This document shows, piece by piece, positions 17,506 through 26,387 of a DNA stretch of 33,006 bases. How positions within the stretch are numbered: position 1 is the stretch's first letter; the number at the start of each line of letters is the position of its first letter. The notes under the pieces were generated by a model. The model saw only the letters and a program-made list of their open reading frames with translations. It searched no databases and was not told the DNA's origin. The translations under genes and the position numbers were made by a program. Origin of the DNA: an uncultured bacterium (lineage in GTDB: Bacteria; Cyanobacteriota; Vampirovibrionia; Gastranaerophilales; Gastranaerophilaceae); contig CADBQW010000059.1 in assembly GCA_902796925.1 (NCBI GenBank), forward strand, positions 1-33,006. Direction: 5' to 3'.

Positions 17506-18127
17506 TATTAGACAATGGCTAAAAGCGCACAGAGCTGAGATTAAAGAAACAATTGAAACAGTTGTTTTTGTGTTGACAATGGTTATTTTAATCAGGTTTT
17601 TCATTTGCGAATTGAGATGGATTCCTTCAGGTTCAATGAAACCTACTCTTATAGAAGGTGACAGAATTGTTGTAGAAAGATTTTCCAGATTTTACACCAC
17701 TCCAAAACGAGGGGATATAATGGTATTTTATCCTCCGTTCGTAGAAATAAAAAACACTCCCGGAAAACTTTTCGTAAGACTTCTTGGAATATTTTGTAAA
17801 GATGTAGCCTATATAAAACGTGTTATAGGAGTTCCCGGGGATACAGTTGAAATAAAAACTGATAAAGATGGTAAATACACAGTTTACATCAACAATAAAC
17901 CATTTGAAGAATCATACATTATGAGCCCTTATGACTACCCGTTGTGCGACAGTAGTGTAAATTGCGGACCAATTAAGATTCCTGAAAATAAATACCTGAT
18001 GATGGGAGACAATCGAGGAAGTTCTTTTGACGGAAGATATTGGGGTTTACTTGACAAAGACAGATTCATTGGGCGAGCGGTTGTTGTTTTCTGGCCTGTA
18101 AACAGATGGAAATTATTAAATAAGTAG
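17498..18127 (+). CDS. lepB: Signal peptidase I
   Basis: This membrane-bound serine protease removes signal peptides from exported proteins. The 209-aa protein has one N-terminal membrane helix at about 18-36, then the catalytic Ser46 in WIPSGSMKPTL. The general-base Lys107 lies in DVAYIKRVIGVPGD, and the C-terminal box is MMGDNRGSSFDGRYWG. Many proteins in this window with Sec signals (SLH, TPR and parvulin proteins) are its likely substrates. The start at 17498 overlaps the prenyl synthase end by 8 bp and uses AGGAAATG, suggesting coupling. Its stop abuts the stop of the convergent gene at 18128 with no base between. Confidence 0.96.
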   Translation: MNNIRQWLKAHRAEIKETIETVVFVLTMVILIRFFICELRWIPSGSMKPTLIEGDRIVVERFSRFYTTPKRGDIMVFYPPFVEIKNTPGKLFVRLLGIFCKDVAYIKRVIGVPGDTVEIKTDKDGKYTVYINNKPFEESYIMSPYDYPLCDSSVNCGPIKIPENKYLMMGDNRGSSFDGRYWGLLDKDRFIGRAVVVFWPVNRWKLLNK

Positions 18128-18547
18128 CTATCTAACCCAAAATTCTTGACGAGAATAAAGTTTTGTTGGTCTATCTTTGGAATAGACTTGCATAACATAG
18201 CTGCCTGAGCTGTTTAATACAACATAATCTGTATAATATGTTGTTTCTTCATTCTTTAACTTCACATCCCTGCTCCAAACGAGTTTGTACCCCATCTGCC
18301 CTAAAGCATTATCCTGTTTAAATATCTGAATATAAAGTTTACGAGAATATTGAAATTTGGGCATTGTGATAATGTAGTATATTCTTTCACCTTTTGGAAA
18401 TTCTACCGAGTTATCCATTATATTTTGTTCAGTTATTGGGTGATTGTTAAAAAGGATTACGGAATTGTTCTTTTTAGTAAAGCAAGCAAAACTAACACCG
18501 CAAGAGAGGAATGTAAAAATTAGAAAAACATATAGAAATTTTTTCAT
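18128..18547 (-). CDS. Small secreted hypothetical protein coupled to the large TPR protein
   Basis: The 139-aa precursor has a hydrophobic signal (MKKFLYVFLIFTFLSCGVSF). Cleavage is probably near residue 20-22. Neither cysteine fits a standard lipobox. The mature domain of about 115 aa is beta-rich (KGERIYYIITMP, RKLYIQIFKQ, TTYYTDYVVLNSSGSYVMQV) and resembles an Ig-like fold in outline, but no family is recognised. Its ATG shares one base with the TAA of the large TPR gene (TAATG), and GAGGGTTA lies just before it, so the two are translationally coupled. A shared envelope role is inferred. Confidence 0.75.
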   Translation of the reverse strand: MKKFLYVFLIFTFLSCGVSFACFTKKNNSVILFNNHPITEQNIMDNSVEFPKGERIYYIITMPKFQYSRKLYIQIFKQDNALGQMGYKLVWSRDVKLKNEETTYYTDYVVLNSSGSYVMQVYSKDRPTKLYSRQEFWVR

Positions 18548-20592
18548 TAACCCTCAAGCTCTTTTAACTTATCTCTGACAGGTGCCGCTATAGATTCATC
18601 TTTGTTATAATTCAAAAACAACTTATAATTTCTGATTGCCTCTTGTTTGTTATCTTCTTTTTCATAAGCAACTGCTAATGCATAGTATGCATAAGCATAA
18701 GTTGGATCAATATTTATAGCTCTATAGAAACTTTGTTTGGCACCGGCAGTATTGCTTGCAGATGCGTATACAAGTCCTAAGTTAAACCAACCGTCAGAAT
18801 ACCCCGGATTTACGAATACGGATTTTTTGTAAAAACTAATTGCATTTGCATTGTCGTTTTTATTTTTGTATGAATCACCTATTTTGAGTAACGTTTCATA
18901 ATCCGACGGTTGAATTTTAAGAGCTTCCTTGTATTGTTCAATCGCTGAATCATAATTCTTTTGTATAAACGCTTCGTCTCCCGACTTTAAAAGTTGATCA
19001 CGTCGTTCGATATCAGCGCTATCAAGTGACGTTCCGTCAGAAGGAATACTAATTGTCTGAAAATCTCCGGTATAAGAGTTATTATCGGTTGAATTCCCGA
19101 CATTGGCAGATGGGTTAATTTCGGCAATATATTGGGCATATTCGTTACTATAGAGTGAAGTTTCAGGAGATAGTGAAATTGCTTTTTCATAAGAATTACA
19201 TGCTTTTTCTATATTACCTTGAGCCCTATAGCATTTTGCGAGTCCGTAATATACATAACTATCCGGAGTTTTATATTTAACAGCCTTATTAAAATAGCCA
19301 ATTGCTTTTTCGTAATCTCCGGACTCCATTGCCTTTTTACCTTCGGTAAGCAAAGCTGCATTTAAATTATTTCTGACACCTGAATTATCTTTTGCCTTAA
19401 GCAAAGATTCATAAAGTTCAATAGCCTGAGAATAGTTATTCATTGCGTGATAAGCAATTGCCTTATTATACTTTACATTGTAGTCATCAGGTGCAACACT
19501 TAATATTTCATCGTAATATTTTATAGCATTAACATAATCTTTTTTTAGGTGGTAGCATTGAGCGAGATCCTTTTTTAATGAAACATCCGCAGGATTTTTA
19601 GAAATAGCTTTTTCAAGGTTAGCCAAAGCGTTGTCAAGATTACCCATTTTTTTGTAAACTACTCCGAGATTTTTGTACGCCAGAGCATCATTTGGGTAAG
19701 CTTTCAAATACAAATCATATTGATTAATAGCATCGGAATTTTTACCCATATCAGCAAGCAAATTAGCGTAATCAAATCTTACTTCATTTAATTTAGGATT
19801 TTGTTTAAATATTTCATCGTATTGTCCCAAAGCAAGATTATCTTTTCCCAATTCAACATATGCCTTTGCTAAAACTGCTCGTGCACCTAGATTTTCACTA
19901 TCCTTTGCTACAGCCTGTTCAAGTATGGATGCTGATTTATCATACTTTTTAGAATCAAAAAGAGCCAATCCATAGTTGACATAATCTTTGAATTCTTCAG
20001 GGTTTGAATCATATACGGCTTCAAATTCTTTAGCAGCTTTTTCTGGCTGTCCGTCAGCCAAATAAGCGGAGGCTAAACCTTCTCTTGCATCTATATGTTG
20101 GGAATATATCCCTAAAAATGTGTTATAACTTTCTATAGCACCTTTAAAATCTTTCAATTGGGCTTTTGCATTTGCTATGTTTAAATAATTGTATTTATAG
20201 TCAGGAAAAAGCTCCATTGATTTATTGTAAGCGTCTAATGCACTTTTGTAATCACCTTTACTTTCATAAATACTTCCTATACTTATATAAATAAAGGCAT
20301 CGTTGGGTTTCATTTCAGAAACTTTTTTATATACATTGAGTGCTTCATCATAATTGCCCAATTCTGTGTATGCACCTGCAAGTTTGGTGTATAGAGTAAC
20401 ATCATCTCCTGTTATCTGAAGTGCCTCCTTAATCTTTTCCACAACAGTATTGTAATCATTTTGATACTCGGCCGAACATGCCTGTTGATATAAAACATTT
20501 GCTTCCATAGAAGTAAATGCCTTAGCTTCCGGACAGGTTGAAATTGTAGTTGCTAATAGTATTAATATAAGTAAATGTTTTTTTATCTTCAT
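18547..20592 (-). CDS. Large secreted TPR-repeat protein
   Basis: The 681-aa precursor has a signal peptide ending near AKA-F (residue 25-26), so it should act outside the cytoplasm. Roughly fifteen tetratricopeptide repeats follow, with the usual small residue at position 8, Gly at 15 and Ala at 20 (for example GNYDEALNVYKKVSEMKPND and AYKNLGVVYKKMGNLDNAL). A linker at about 485-525 rich in Ser, Asn, Asp and Thr splits the repeats into an N-terminal block of about eleven and a C-terminal block of about four. TPR arrays act as protein-binding scaffolds. The partner is unknown. It is co-transcribed with the small secreted gene. A strong promoter lies at 20661-20688 and the leader has GAGGGT. 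Confidence 0.9.
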   Translation of the reverse strand: MKIKKHLLILILLATTISTCPEAKAFTSMEANVLYQQACSAEYQNDYNTVVEKIKEALQITGDDVTLYTKLAGAYTELGNYDEALNVYKKVSEMKPNDAFIYISIGSIYESKGDYKSALDAYNKSMELFPDYKYNYLNIANAKAQLKDFKGAIESYNTFLGIYSQHIDAREGLASAYLADGQPEKAAKEFEAVYDSNPEEFKDYVNYGLALFDSKKYDKSASILEQAVAKDSENLGARAVLAKAYVELGKDNLALGQYDEIFKQNPKLNEVRFDYANLLADMGKNSDAINQYDLYLKAYPNDALAYKNLGVVYKKMGNLDNALANLEKAISKNPADVSLKKDLAQCYHLKKDYVNAIKYYDEILSVAPDDYNVKYNKAIAYHAMNNYSQAIELYESLLKAKDNSGVRNNLNAALLTEGKKAMESGDYEKAIGYFNKAVKYKTPDSYVYYGLAKCYRAQGNIEKACNSYEKAISLSPETSLYSNEYAQYIAEINPSANVGNSTDNNSYTGDFQTISIPSDGTSLDSADIERRDQLLKSGDEAFIQKNYDSAIEQYKEALKIQPSDYETLLKIGDSYKNKNDNANAISFYKKSVFVNPGYSDGWFNLGLVYASASNTAGAKQSFYRAINIDPTYAYAYYALAVAYEKEDNKQEAIRNYKLFLNYNKDESIAAPVRDKLKELEG

Positions 20593-20660
20593 ACCCTCAA
20601 ATTCCTTAGATACAATAAATATATTAACAAATAATTACAAAAAAGTAAAGTTTAATATTT

Positions 20661-20688
20661 ATAATATTGGACTAAAAAGCCTTGTCAA
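20661..20688 (-). promoter_or_regulatory. Strong promoter of the large TPR gene
   Basis: On the minus strand, a perfect TTGACA (20683-20688) and TATTAT (20661-20666) are 16 bp apart. The expected leader before ATG 20592 is about 60 nt, with GAGGGT close to the start. Confidence 0.75.
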
Positions 20689-20752
20689 CAGTGTAATTTA
20701 TAGTATATATGATAAAATTATTATTTATAAATGTTAAAAATAGTTAAAATAC

Positions 20753-20780
20753 TTGCCTATAGATTTACAAATGCTATAAT
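20753..20780 (+). promoter_or_regulatory. Promoter of the HU gene
   Basis: TTGCCT (20753-20758), 16 bp and the extended -10 TGC-TATAAT (hexamer 20775-20780) give a leader of about 25 nt carrying AAGGAG 6 nt before ATG 20810. This is the window's clearest leadered example. Confidence 0.8.
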
Positions 20781-20809
20781 TGGTTCGTACAAAAGAAAAG
20801 GAGCTTAAT

Positions 20810-21088
20810 ATGAACAGAGAAGAATTAGTACAAGAAATCTCAAAAAAATCAGGTGTTACACAAAAAGATGCAGCTAGCATATTGTCAGCTTTAATTGAAA
20901 CTATTGAACAAACAGTTTCAAAAGGCAAAAGAGTAACTTTGGTTGGTTTCGGTACTTTTGAAGCACGTAAAAGAGCAGCTAGAATGGGTAGAAACCCTCA
21001 AAATGGTAAGGAATTAAAAATTCCTGCAAGAACAGTTCCTGCTTTCTCTGCTGGTAAAAGATTCAAAGTTACCGTTAACGGTAAATAG
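20810..21088 (+). CDS. hup: DNA-binding protein HU
   Basis: HU is a small dimeric nucleoid protein that bends DNA without sequence specificity. The 92-aa product has the family's helical N-terminus (MNREELVQEISKKSGVTQKD), the GFGTFEARKRAARMGRNPQ beta arm start with the RNPQ tip, and KIPARTVPAFSAGKRFK. ATG 20810 is chosen because AAGGAG lies 6 nt upstream. The reading frame stays open to a TTG at 20780, but that stretch contains the Shine-Dalgarno site. Promoter and terminator are both clear, so it is a single-gene unit. Confidence 0.96.
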   Translation: MNREELVQEISKKSGVTQKDAASILSALIETIEQTVSKGKRVTLVGFGTFEARKRAARMGRNPQNGKELKIPARTVPAFSAGKRFKVTVNGK

Positions 21089-21107
21089 TTTTTTACTGAG
21101 TTTAATT

Positions 21108-21143
21108 AATAAAGACCTGGATAAAATAATTCAGGTCTTTATT
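21108..21143. terminator. Bidirectional terminator between HU and the nucleoside transporter gene
   Basis: A 12-bp stem (AATAAAGACCTG / CAGGTCTTTATT) with a 12-nt loop is followed by TTTATATT on the plus strand. On the minus strand it is followed by A-T-rich bases. It stands 20 bp after HU and 23 bp beyond the end of the convergent gene. Confidence 0.75.
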
Positions 21144-21165
21144 TTATATTAGAAATTTTAACAAG

Positions 21166-22452
21166 CTAATTAAATATAATCCCAACAATAGCCGCGGACA
21201 TATAACAGGTTAAAGTTCCACATATAAGGGCTCTTAGGGCAAGTCTTGCAAGATTTTTTCTTTGGTTAGGTGCCAATTCCCCAATACCCCCTAATTGAAT
21301 CGCAATTGAACCTAGGTTTCCAAAACTGCATAAAGCAAAGCATGCTATCAAATAACTTTTTGCAGATAGAGCCTGTGGCAATCTCGTTAAATCTACATAC
21401 GCAACCATCTCATTGAGTACAATTTTGGTTCCCATCAGACTCCCAACAGTTGTTGCCTCTGAGAATGGAACCCCCATCAAATATGCAAATATCGCAAAAA
21501 TTTTACCAAGGATCATATTCAACGATAAATGCATCCAATCAAATCCCAATGCCATATTAGGAACGTGAAGGTATTTAACTAAAAATGTTCCAAAACCTCC
21601 CAAAAACCAATCTATCATAGCAACTAAAGCTATAAGCGCCAAAATCGTTGCCGTAACATTTATTGCAACCTTCATACCGTCAGAAGCTCCTGCGGATATG
21701 GCCTCAAATACTGTAGAATAAGCCCTATTTCTTTTACTGAATTTTAAACTGAAATTTTCACTGGTTTCAGGCTTTCCTGTTTCCGGATAAACGATTTTTG
21801 ATATAACAAGTGCACCAGGAGCAGCCATTACTGATGATGCTAAAAGATATTCTGCAGGAATACCAAGTGCAATATATATAGGCATTGTTGCACCTGAAAT
21901 ACATGCCATACTGCCAGCCATAGATGCCAAAAGTTCTGAACGGGTAAGTTTTTCTAAATAAGGTTTTATCATTATTTGCGCCACAATTTGACCTACAAAA
22001 GCACTTGCAGCATTAGATAAAGCTTCAGCACCGGAAACGGACATTATCTTATTCATAGCCCTTCCCAATAATGCAACAATTCGTTGCATTATCCCATAAT
22101 GGTAAAGAATATTTACCAATATCATCATAAAAATCAACGAGCACATTAACTGTAATGCGAAAATAGTTTCTCCGGAGCCAAATACGTTCTCGAATTTTAG
22201 AGTATTAACCAGGGGGCCAAAAACAAACTCTCCACCTTCTTTTGCAAATTCAAGGATTTTCTGAATAAACATCCCAATAGCCCAGAACATCTTCTGCCCG
22301 ATGGGAACTTTGAATATAAAAATTGCCAGGGCAATTTGTAAAATAAAACCTGTAGATATTGTTTTATAATTAATGGCTTTACGATTATTTGACATAAAAT
22401 AAGCTATGGCGAATATAAAAATTATGCCGAAAATACCAAAAAATCTGCTCAT
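21166..22452 (-). CDS. nupC: NupC-family concentrative nucleoside transporter with altered base-binding motif
   Basis: The CNT family moves nucleosides into the cell with Na+ or H+. The 428-aa, roughly ten-helix protein shows AAPGALVISKIVYPETGKPE, NEMVAY (Glu348, the ribose-site Glu) and FGNLGSIAIQLGG (Asn379 and Ser382, also ribose-site). The nucleobase motif, GQTE in the structurally known Vibrio CNT, reads GQIV at 154-157, so Thr and Glu are replaced by Ile and Val. The flanking FVGQ and KPYL stretch is otherwise intact, so the alignment is firm. Transport of an unusual substrate is inferred. The minus-strand start has AAAGGTTAGT before ATG. It ends near the bidirectional terminator. Confidence 0.85.
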   Translation of the reverse strand: MSRFFGIFGIIFIFAIAYFMSNNRKAINYKTISTGFILQIALAIFIFKVPIGQKMFWAIGMFIQKILEFAKEGGEFVFGPLVNTLKFENVFGSGETIFALQLMCSLIFMMILVNILYHYGIMQRIVALLGRAMNKIMSVSGAEALSNAASAFVGQIVAQIMIKPYLEKLTRSELLASMAGSMACISGATMPIYIALGIPAEYLLASSVMAAPGALVISKIVYPETGKPETSENFSLKFSKRNRAYSTVFEAISAGASDGMKVAINVTATILALIALVAMIDWFLGGFGTFLVKYLHVPNMALGFDWMHLSLNMILGKIFAIFAYLMGVPFSEATTVGSLMGTKIVLNEMVAYVDLTRLPQALSAKSYLIACFALCSFGNLGSIAIQLGGIGELAPNQRKNLARLALRALICGTLTCYMSAAIVGIIFN

Positions 22453-22555
22453 ACTAACCTTTTAAATTTATCTAAACTCTTTTCTTTATTCTACTTTAAA
22501 ATCACATTAAAAGTATTAAATGTTGAAAAAAGTTTACACAAGAAAAATTTACAGG

Positions 22556-22903
22556 TTAAATTCTGTCATCAACAACGATTATATGCCAACCAAACTCCGT
22601 ACGTATAGGTTCAGAATACTGGCCGACAGGGAGAGTAAATGCTGCATCTTCAAAAGGTTTTACCATTTGACCTTTACCAAACCAGCCAAGATCACCTCCG
22701 TTTTGTCCCGACGGACATTTTGAATGGAATCTTGCCCAGTAAGAAAAACTGCCGCCTTCGTCAAGATCTTTTTTAATTTCGATTGCTTCTTTTTGGGTAT
22801 TTACAAGAATATGTCTTGCTTTAACGCGTTCGAAAGTTTCTGCAGATACGCACAATGTTGAAAGTATAAATATAGTAAATAACAAAGTTAAAATTTTATT
22901 CAT
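22556..22903 (-). CDS. Secreted parvulin-type peptidyl-prolyl isomerase
   Basis: The 115-aa precursor has a signal peptide (MNKILTLLFTIFILSTLCVSA) and then a single parvulin (rotamase) domain. The domain shows VKARHILVNTQKEA, GGSFSYWAR, SGQNGGDLGWFGKGQMVKPF and FGWHIIVVDD, matching the family from start to end. It should help fold exported proteins. It lacks the extra N- and C-terminal helices of SurA and PrsA, so it is a minimal version. The ATG lies 6 nt after TATAAT with TTGCAT upstream, which suggests a leaderless mRNA. It diverges from the secreted TPR gene. Confidence 0.93.
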   Translation of the reverse strand: MNKILTLLFTIFILSTLCVSAETFERVKARHILVNTQKEAIEIKKDLDEGGSFSYWARFHSKCPSGQNGGDLGWFGKGQMVKPFEDAAFTLPVGQYSEPIRTEFGWHIIVVDDRI

Positions 22904-22909
22904 ATTATA

Positions 22910-22937
22910 ATTATAACTCTTTTTTTCATAAATGCAA
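22910..22937 (-). promoter_or_regulatory. Parvulin gene promoter with start at the ATG
   Basis: On the minus strand TTGCAT (22932-22937) and TATAAT (22910-22915) are 16 bp apart, and the hexamer ends 6 nt before the ATG. A second TATAAT directly touches the ATG. Confidence 0.6.
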
Positions 22938-22977
22938 TTTGTCAGAAGGGTAATTTAAAAATTTTTCATAATTCGAT

Positions 22978-23005
22978 TTGAAATATATTTCTTTCAGAGT
23001 ATAAT
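22978..23005 (+). promoter_or_regulatory. Promoter of the secreted TPR gene with start at the ATG
   Basis: TTGAAA (22978-22983), 16 bp and TATAAT (23000-23005) end 6 nt before ATG 23012. No Shine-Dalgarno is present. Confidence 0.65.
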
Positions 23006-23011
23006 TTTGTT

Positions 23012-23593
23012 ATGAAAAAATTTTTATTGCTATTGGGGATAATATTGACAGTAGGAGAAGCGTTTGCGCTCGATAATAAAACTTTGAGCGAGAAAGCTAA
23101 TTTGGAATATGTTCAAAATGACATAGACAATGCATTCCAAACCCTTCTTTCTATTCCGGAAGAAGAAAGGACATCACAGAATTGGCTTTTGCTAGGAAAT
23201 ATTCTCCATGACAAAAATCGGGTTGATGATGCAATTTATATGTATAATCAGGCAATTCAAACAGATTCAAAGGATTACAAACCTCATTACAATTTAGGGG
23301 AGATATATCTTGAGCAGGAAAAACCAAATTCTGCGCTAGCCGAATTCAAAAGGGTTTTAGAAATCAAAAAAGATAATCCTTATGCCAGGTACAATTTGGC
23401 ATGTGCATATATAAAATTAGGCGAATATAAAAAAGCCAGAAAGGAACTTCTTGCAGCTATTTCGTTAAAAAATACCGTTCCCGAATTTCATTACAATTTG
23501 GCATATGTTTATAAACAATTAAAAAACGATAAAAATGCTAAAATTTATCTTGAATACTTCAATAAACTGGAAGCGGGCAACAATGAGCTCTAA
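23012..23593 (+). CDS. Secreted TPR-repeat protein (193 aa)
   Basis: A Sec signal (MKKFLLLLGIILTVGEAFA) precedes about four tetratricopeptide repeats, for example NRVDDAIYMYNQAIQTDSKD, YKPHYNLGEIYLEQEKPNSA and ARYNLACAYIKLGEYKKARK. A lone scaffold of this size should bind one partner protein in the envelope. The partner is unknown. The ATG follows TATAAT at 6 nt and has no Shine-Dalgarno. Its end overlaps the HAD gene start by 11 bp, so the two are probably co-expressed, though their locations in the cell differ. Confidence 0.9.
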   Translation: MKKFLLLLGIILTVGEAFALDNKTLSEKANLEYVQNDIDNAFQTLLSIPEEERTSQNWLLLGNILHDKNRVDDAIYMYNQAIQTDSKDYKPHYNLGEIYLEQEKPNSALAEFKRVLEIKKDNPYARYNLACAYIKLGEYKKARKELLAAISLKNTVPEFHYNLAYVYKQLKNDKNAKIYLEYFNKLEAGNNEL

Positions 23594-24269
23594 TAAAGAT
23601 TTTAAGGGAGTAATTTTTGATTTTAACGGGACACTATTTTGGGATTCAGAAAAACACTTGGAGGCTTGGCGTAATTTTTCAGCCAGATTAAGAGGGATAC
23701 CTTTTTCTGATGAAGAAATGTATAAATACATGTTTGGTCGAACAAATGAAGATATTATTGCATATGCTATAGGCAGGAAACCAACCCCGCAAATGGTAAA
23801 GGATTTGGCTGAAGAAAAAGAATCAATTTATCGTGATATGTGCAGGAAAGATAAAGCTAATACTCATCTGGCTAAAGGTGCTATTGAATTTTTTGAATAT
23901 TTGAAATCAAATAATATTCCTATGGCAATAGCCACAATGTCAGAAAAGCCAAATGTTGATTTTTACATAGAAGAATTTAATCTTTTAAAGTGGTTTGACA
24001 TAGATAAAATTATTTATTCTGACGGTACAGTTAAAGGCAAGCCAGCACCTGATATATTTTTAAAAGCTGCAAAATCTTTGGGACTTGATATAGGGGATTG
24101 TATAGTCTTTGAAGATGCTATATCCGGTTTTGAGGCTGCAAAATCTGCCGGAGCAGGCAAAGTTATTGCGGTAGCCTCTTTACACGAAAAATCGTATTAC
24201 GAAAAATTTCATACTGTTGATGAGGTTATTTCCGATTTTGAAGAAATGCTTCAGCATTCTATAGGTTAA
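23583..24269 (+). CDS. HAD-superfamily phosphatase, beta-phosphoglucomutase-like, with DxN motif I
   Basis: The 228-aa protein has motif I GVIFDFNGTLFWDSEKH (nucleophile Asp13), motif II around IATMSEKPN, motif III KGKPAPDIF and motif IV VFEDAISGFEAAKSAG, with a helical cap between I and II. Motif I has Asn15 where most family members have the general acid-base Asp. A similar DFNGT variant occurs in a HAD subgroup I recall from Firmicutes, so it may be functional. The substrate is unknown, and sugar phosphates are the usual ones. ATG 23583 is chosen because GGAAGCGGG lies just upstream. The frame extends back to 23535 inside the TPR gene. It converges on ftsH with a 20-bp gap. Confidence 0.85.
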   Translation: MSSNKDFKGVIFDFNGTLFWDSEKHLEAWRNFSARLRGIPFSDEEMYKYMFGRTNEDIIAYAIGRKPTPQMVKDLAEEKESIYRDMCRKDKANTHLAKGAIEFFEYLKSNNIPMAIATMSEKPNVDFYIEEFNLLKWFDIDKIIYSDGTVKGKPAPDIFLKAAKSLGLDIGDCIVFEDAISGFEAAKSAGAGKVIAVASLHEKSYYEKFHTVDEVISDFEEMLQHSIG

Positions 24270-24289
24270 GATTTTACTATATTAAAAGA

Positions 24290-26182
24290 TTATGCTCTTT
24301 CTGATTTTACGCGATTCATGATATCTTCAAATTCTTTGTCATCAATCGTTTCTTTGTCAAGAAGTTCTTTGGATATAGCCTCTAACATGTCGCGATTTTC
24401 ACGCAGCAATTTCTTCGCCAATTCATAGCGTTCATCCACAATCTTTTTAATTTCAGTGTCAATTTCGTATGCAATCTGTTCGGAATAATCCCTTTGGTGC
24501 CCAAAATCACGCCCCATAAATACATTTTCTTGATTTTTCCCATAAGCAAGATTTCCGAGCTTATCACTCATTCCCCAGGCTGTAACCATTTTCTTTGCAA
24601 TATTTGTTACATTAATAAGGTCTTGAGAAGCACCTGTTGAAATTTTATCTTCTCCGTAAACGACTTCTTCTGCGGCACGCCCGCCCAGTGAAACCGCAAT
24701 TTTTGCAAGGAGTTTAGCTTTTGTCACATGGACATTTTCATCCTTAGGCCTTGTCCAAGTAACCCCAAGTGCCCAACCGCGCGGAATTATGGAAACTTTG
24801 TGTAACTCGTTTGCATCCGGTAACAGTTTATCAATTAAAGCATGGCCGGTTTCATGGTAGGCTGTGAGTTCTTTATCCTCATCTGTAAGAACTTTGCTTT
24901 TCTTTTCAACACCGGCAATAACTCTATCAATCGAATTGTCAATATCATCCATAGATATTTTATCTTTATTATTTCTTGCGGCAAGCAAAGCTGATTCATT
25001 CAATAAGTTCTGCAAGTCGGCCCCTGTAAATCCCGGAGTTCGTTTTGCCAAAACCTTTAAATCAACTTCATCATCAAGTTTTTTGTTTTTTGCATGAACC
25101 TTGAGAATTTCTTCACGCCCTTTTACATCAGGAGCATTGATATATATTTGCCTGTCAAATCTTCCCGGTCTTAAAAGTGCATTATCCAAAATATCAGGGC
25201 GGTTTGTTGCTGCAATAACGATAATATTTGTGTTTTCGTCAAAACCATCCATTTCAACAAGTAATTGATTTAGAGTTTGCTCTCTTTCGTCATGGCCACC
25301 GCCTAATCCGGCACCACGTTGTCGCCCTACAGCATCTATTTCATCGATAAATATTATACAAGGCTGATGTTTTTTAGCCTGCTCAAAAAGGTCACGGACA
25401 CGGCTTGCTCCGACACCCACAAACATTTCTACAAAGTCCGATCCTGATATAGAAAAGAACGGAACCCCTGCTTCTCCTGCCACAGCCTTTGCCATTAAAG
25501 TTTTACCTGTACCAGGAGGTCCGACAAGCAAAACTCCTTTTGGAATCTTTGCACCTAATTTTACGTATTTATCACCATTTTTTAAAAAATCGACAATCTC
25601 TTCTAGTTCCTTCTTTTCTTCGTCTATACCTGCAACATCTTTGAATGTAGTTTTAACCTTGCTATCCAAGAGCATTTTTGCCTTACTCTTACCAAAAGAC
25701 ATTGCCTGAGAACCACCGGCTTGAATACTTTTGGCCATAACAAAAAGAAACACTAAAAATAATAACGGTAAAACTAAAGATCCAAGAATATTCATGAGTT
25801 GTGAAGATTCTGCAGGTTGCTTTACTATAAGTTCTGCGCCGGAAGCCTCTATTTTTCTTATAAGATCTCCTCCGTCACCACTTGGTGTCAGGACTTTATA
25901 TTGAATAATCGGACTTTTCTTTTCCATTATGCCGAGAGGATCGTTTATATTTGGTGCCTTTGTTGCGACCTCGTTTCTAGGCTGCTCAATAGGTATGGCA
26001 ATCAAAAAATTATCTGCTTTTTCAATTGTCCTGAATTCTTTATTTTCTAATCTCTCTAAAAAATTAGTATATGAAATTTCAGAAGTTTGTGTTGCAGGAC
26101 CAGTCATAAAAATAGATGATATAAATACCAACGCTACCATTGCCAGAATTACATACATACCAACAGATTGACTTTTATTCAT
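24290..26182 (-). CDS. ftsH: ATP-dependent zinc metalloprotease FtsH
   Basis: FtsH is a hexameric inner-membrane AAA+ protease that extracts and degrades misfolded or regulated proteins. The 630-aa protein has two N-terminal membrane helices (about 8-25 and 132-152) around a periplasmic segment. The Walker A motif GPPGTGKT is at about 220, Walker [13 protein letters not shown] is present, and the second region of homology is [19 protein letters not shown]. The zinc site HETGH is at about 443. GAGG lies about 9 nt before the ATG. The promoter (TGA-TATACT, 26213-26221) follows a perfect 22-bp palindrome at 26241-26262. The C-terminus ends near the HAD gene without a terminator. Confidence 0.97.
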   Translation of the reverse strand: MNKSQSVGMYVILAMVALVFISSIFMTGPATQTSEISYTNFLERLENKEFRTIEKADNFLIAIPIEQPRNEVATKAPNINDPLGIMEKKSPIIQYKVLTPSGDGGDLIRKIEASGAELIVKQPAESSQLMNILGSLVLPLLFLVFLFVMAKSIQAGGSQAMSFGKSKAKMLLDSKVKTTFKDVAGIDEEKKELEEIVDFLKNGDKYVKLGAKIPKGVLLVGPPGTGKTLMAKAVAGEAGVPFFSISGSDFVEMFVGVGASRVRDLFEQAKKHQPCIIFIDEIDAVGRQRGAGLGGGHDEREQTLNQLLVEMDGFDENTNIIVIAATNRPDILDNALLRPGRFDRQIYINAPDVKGREEILKVHAKNKKLDDEVDLKVLAKRTPGFTGADLQNLLNESALLAARNNKDKISMDDIDNSIDRVIAGVEKKSKVLTDEDKELTAYHETGHALIDKLLPDANELHKVSIIPRGWALGVTWTRPKDENVHVTKAKLLAKIAVSLGGRAAEEVVYGEDKISTGASQDLINVTNIAKKMVTAWGMSDKLGNLAYGKNQENVFMGRDFGHQRDYSEQIAYEIDTEIKKIVDERYELAKKLLRENRDMLEAISKELLDKETIDDKEFEDIMNRVKSERA

Positions 26183-26212
26183 AAAAATAACCTCATTATA
26201 TTAACAACATAA

Positions 26213-26262
26213 AGTATATCATAAAAAGTGATAATTTTAAATGAGTAAAATGTTTTACTCAT
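26213..26262 (-). promoter_or_regulatory. ftsH promoter with upstream 22-bp palindrome
   Basis: The minus strand carries the extended -10 TGA-TATACT (hexamer 26213-26218) and a weak TTTAAA -35. Directly upstream is a perfect inverted repeat (26241-26262, arms ATGAGTAAAA and TTTTACTCAT, 2-nt centre). It could be an operator acting on ftsH or on the divergent gene. It matches no regulator site I can name. Confidence 0.45.
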
Positions 26263-26387
26263 CAAAAATTCCTATAGCATTAAAATACAAATTTTGTTAA
26301 TATTTTTTAATAAAAATAATATAGTTGTCAATTTTCAGGATAAAAAATACTTTATATATACAGAGGAAATAATTAAGGGAAAATTGA

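Noticed and set aside
18128-18547. Lipoprotein status of the 139-aa secreted protein
   Set aside because: Neither cysteine near the signal (FLSC, SFAC) fits the lipobox, which needs Leu or similar at -3 and Gly, Ala or Ser at -1 together.
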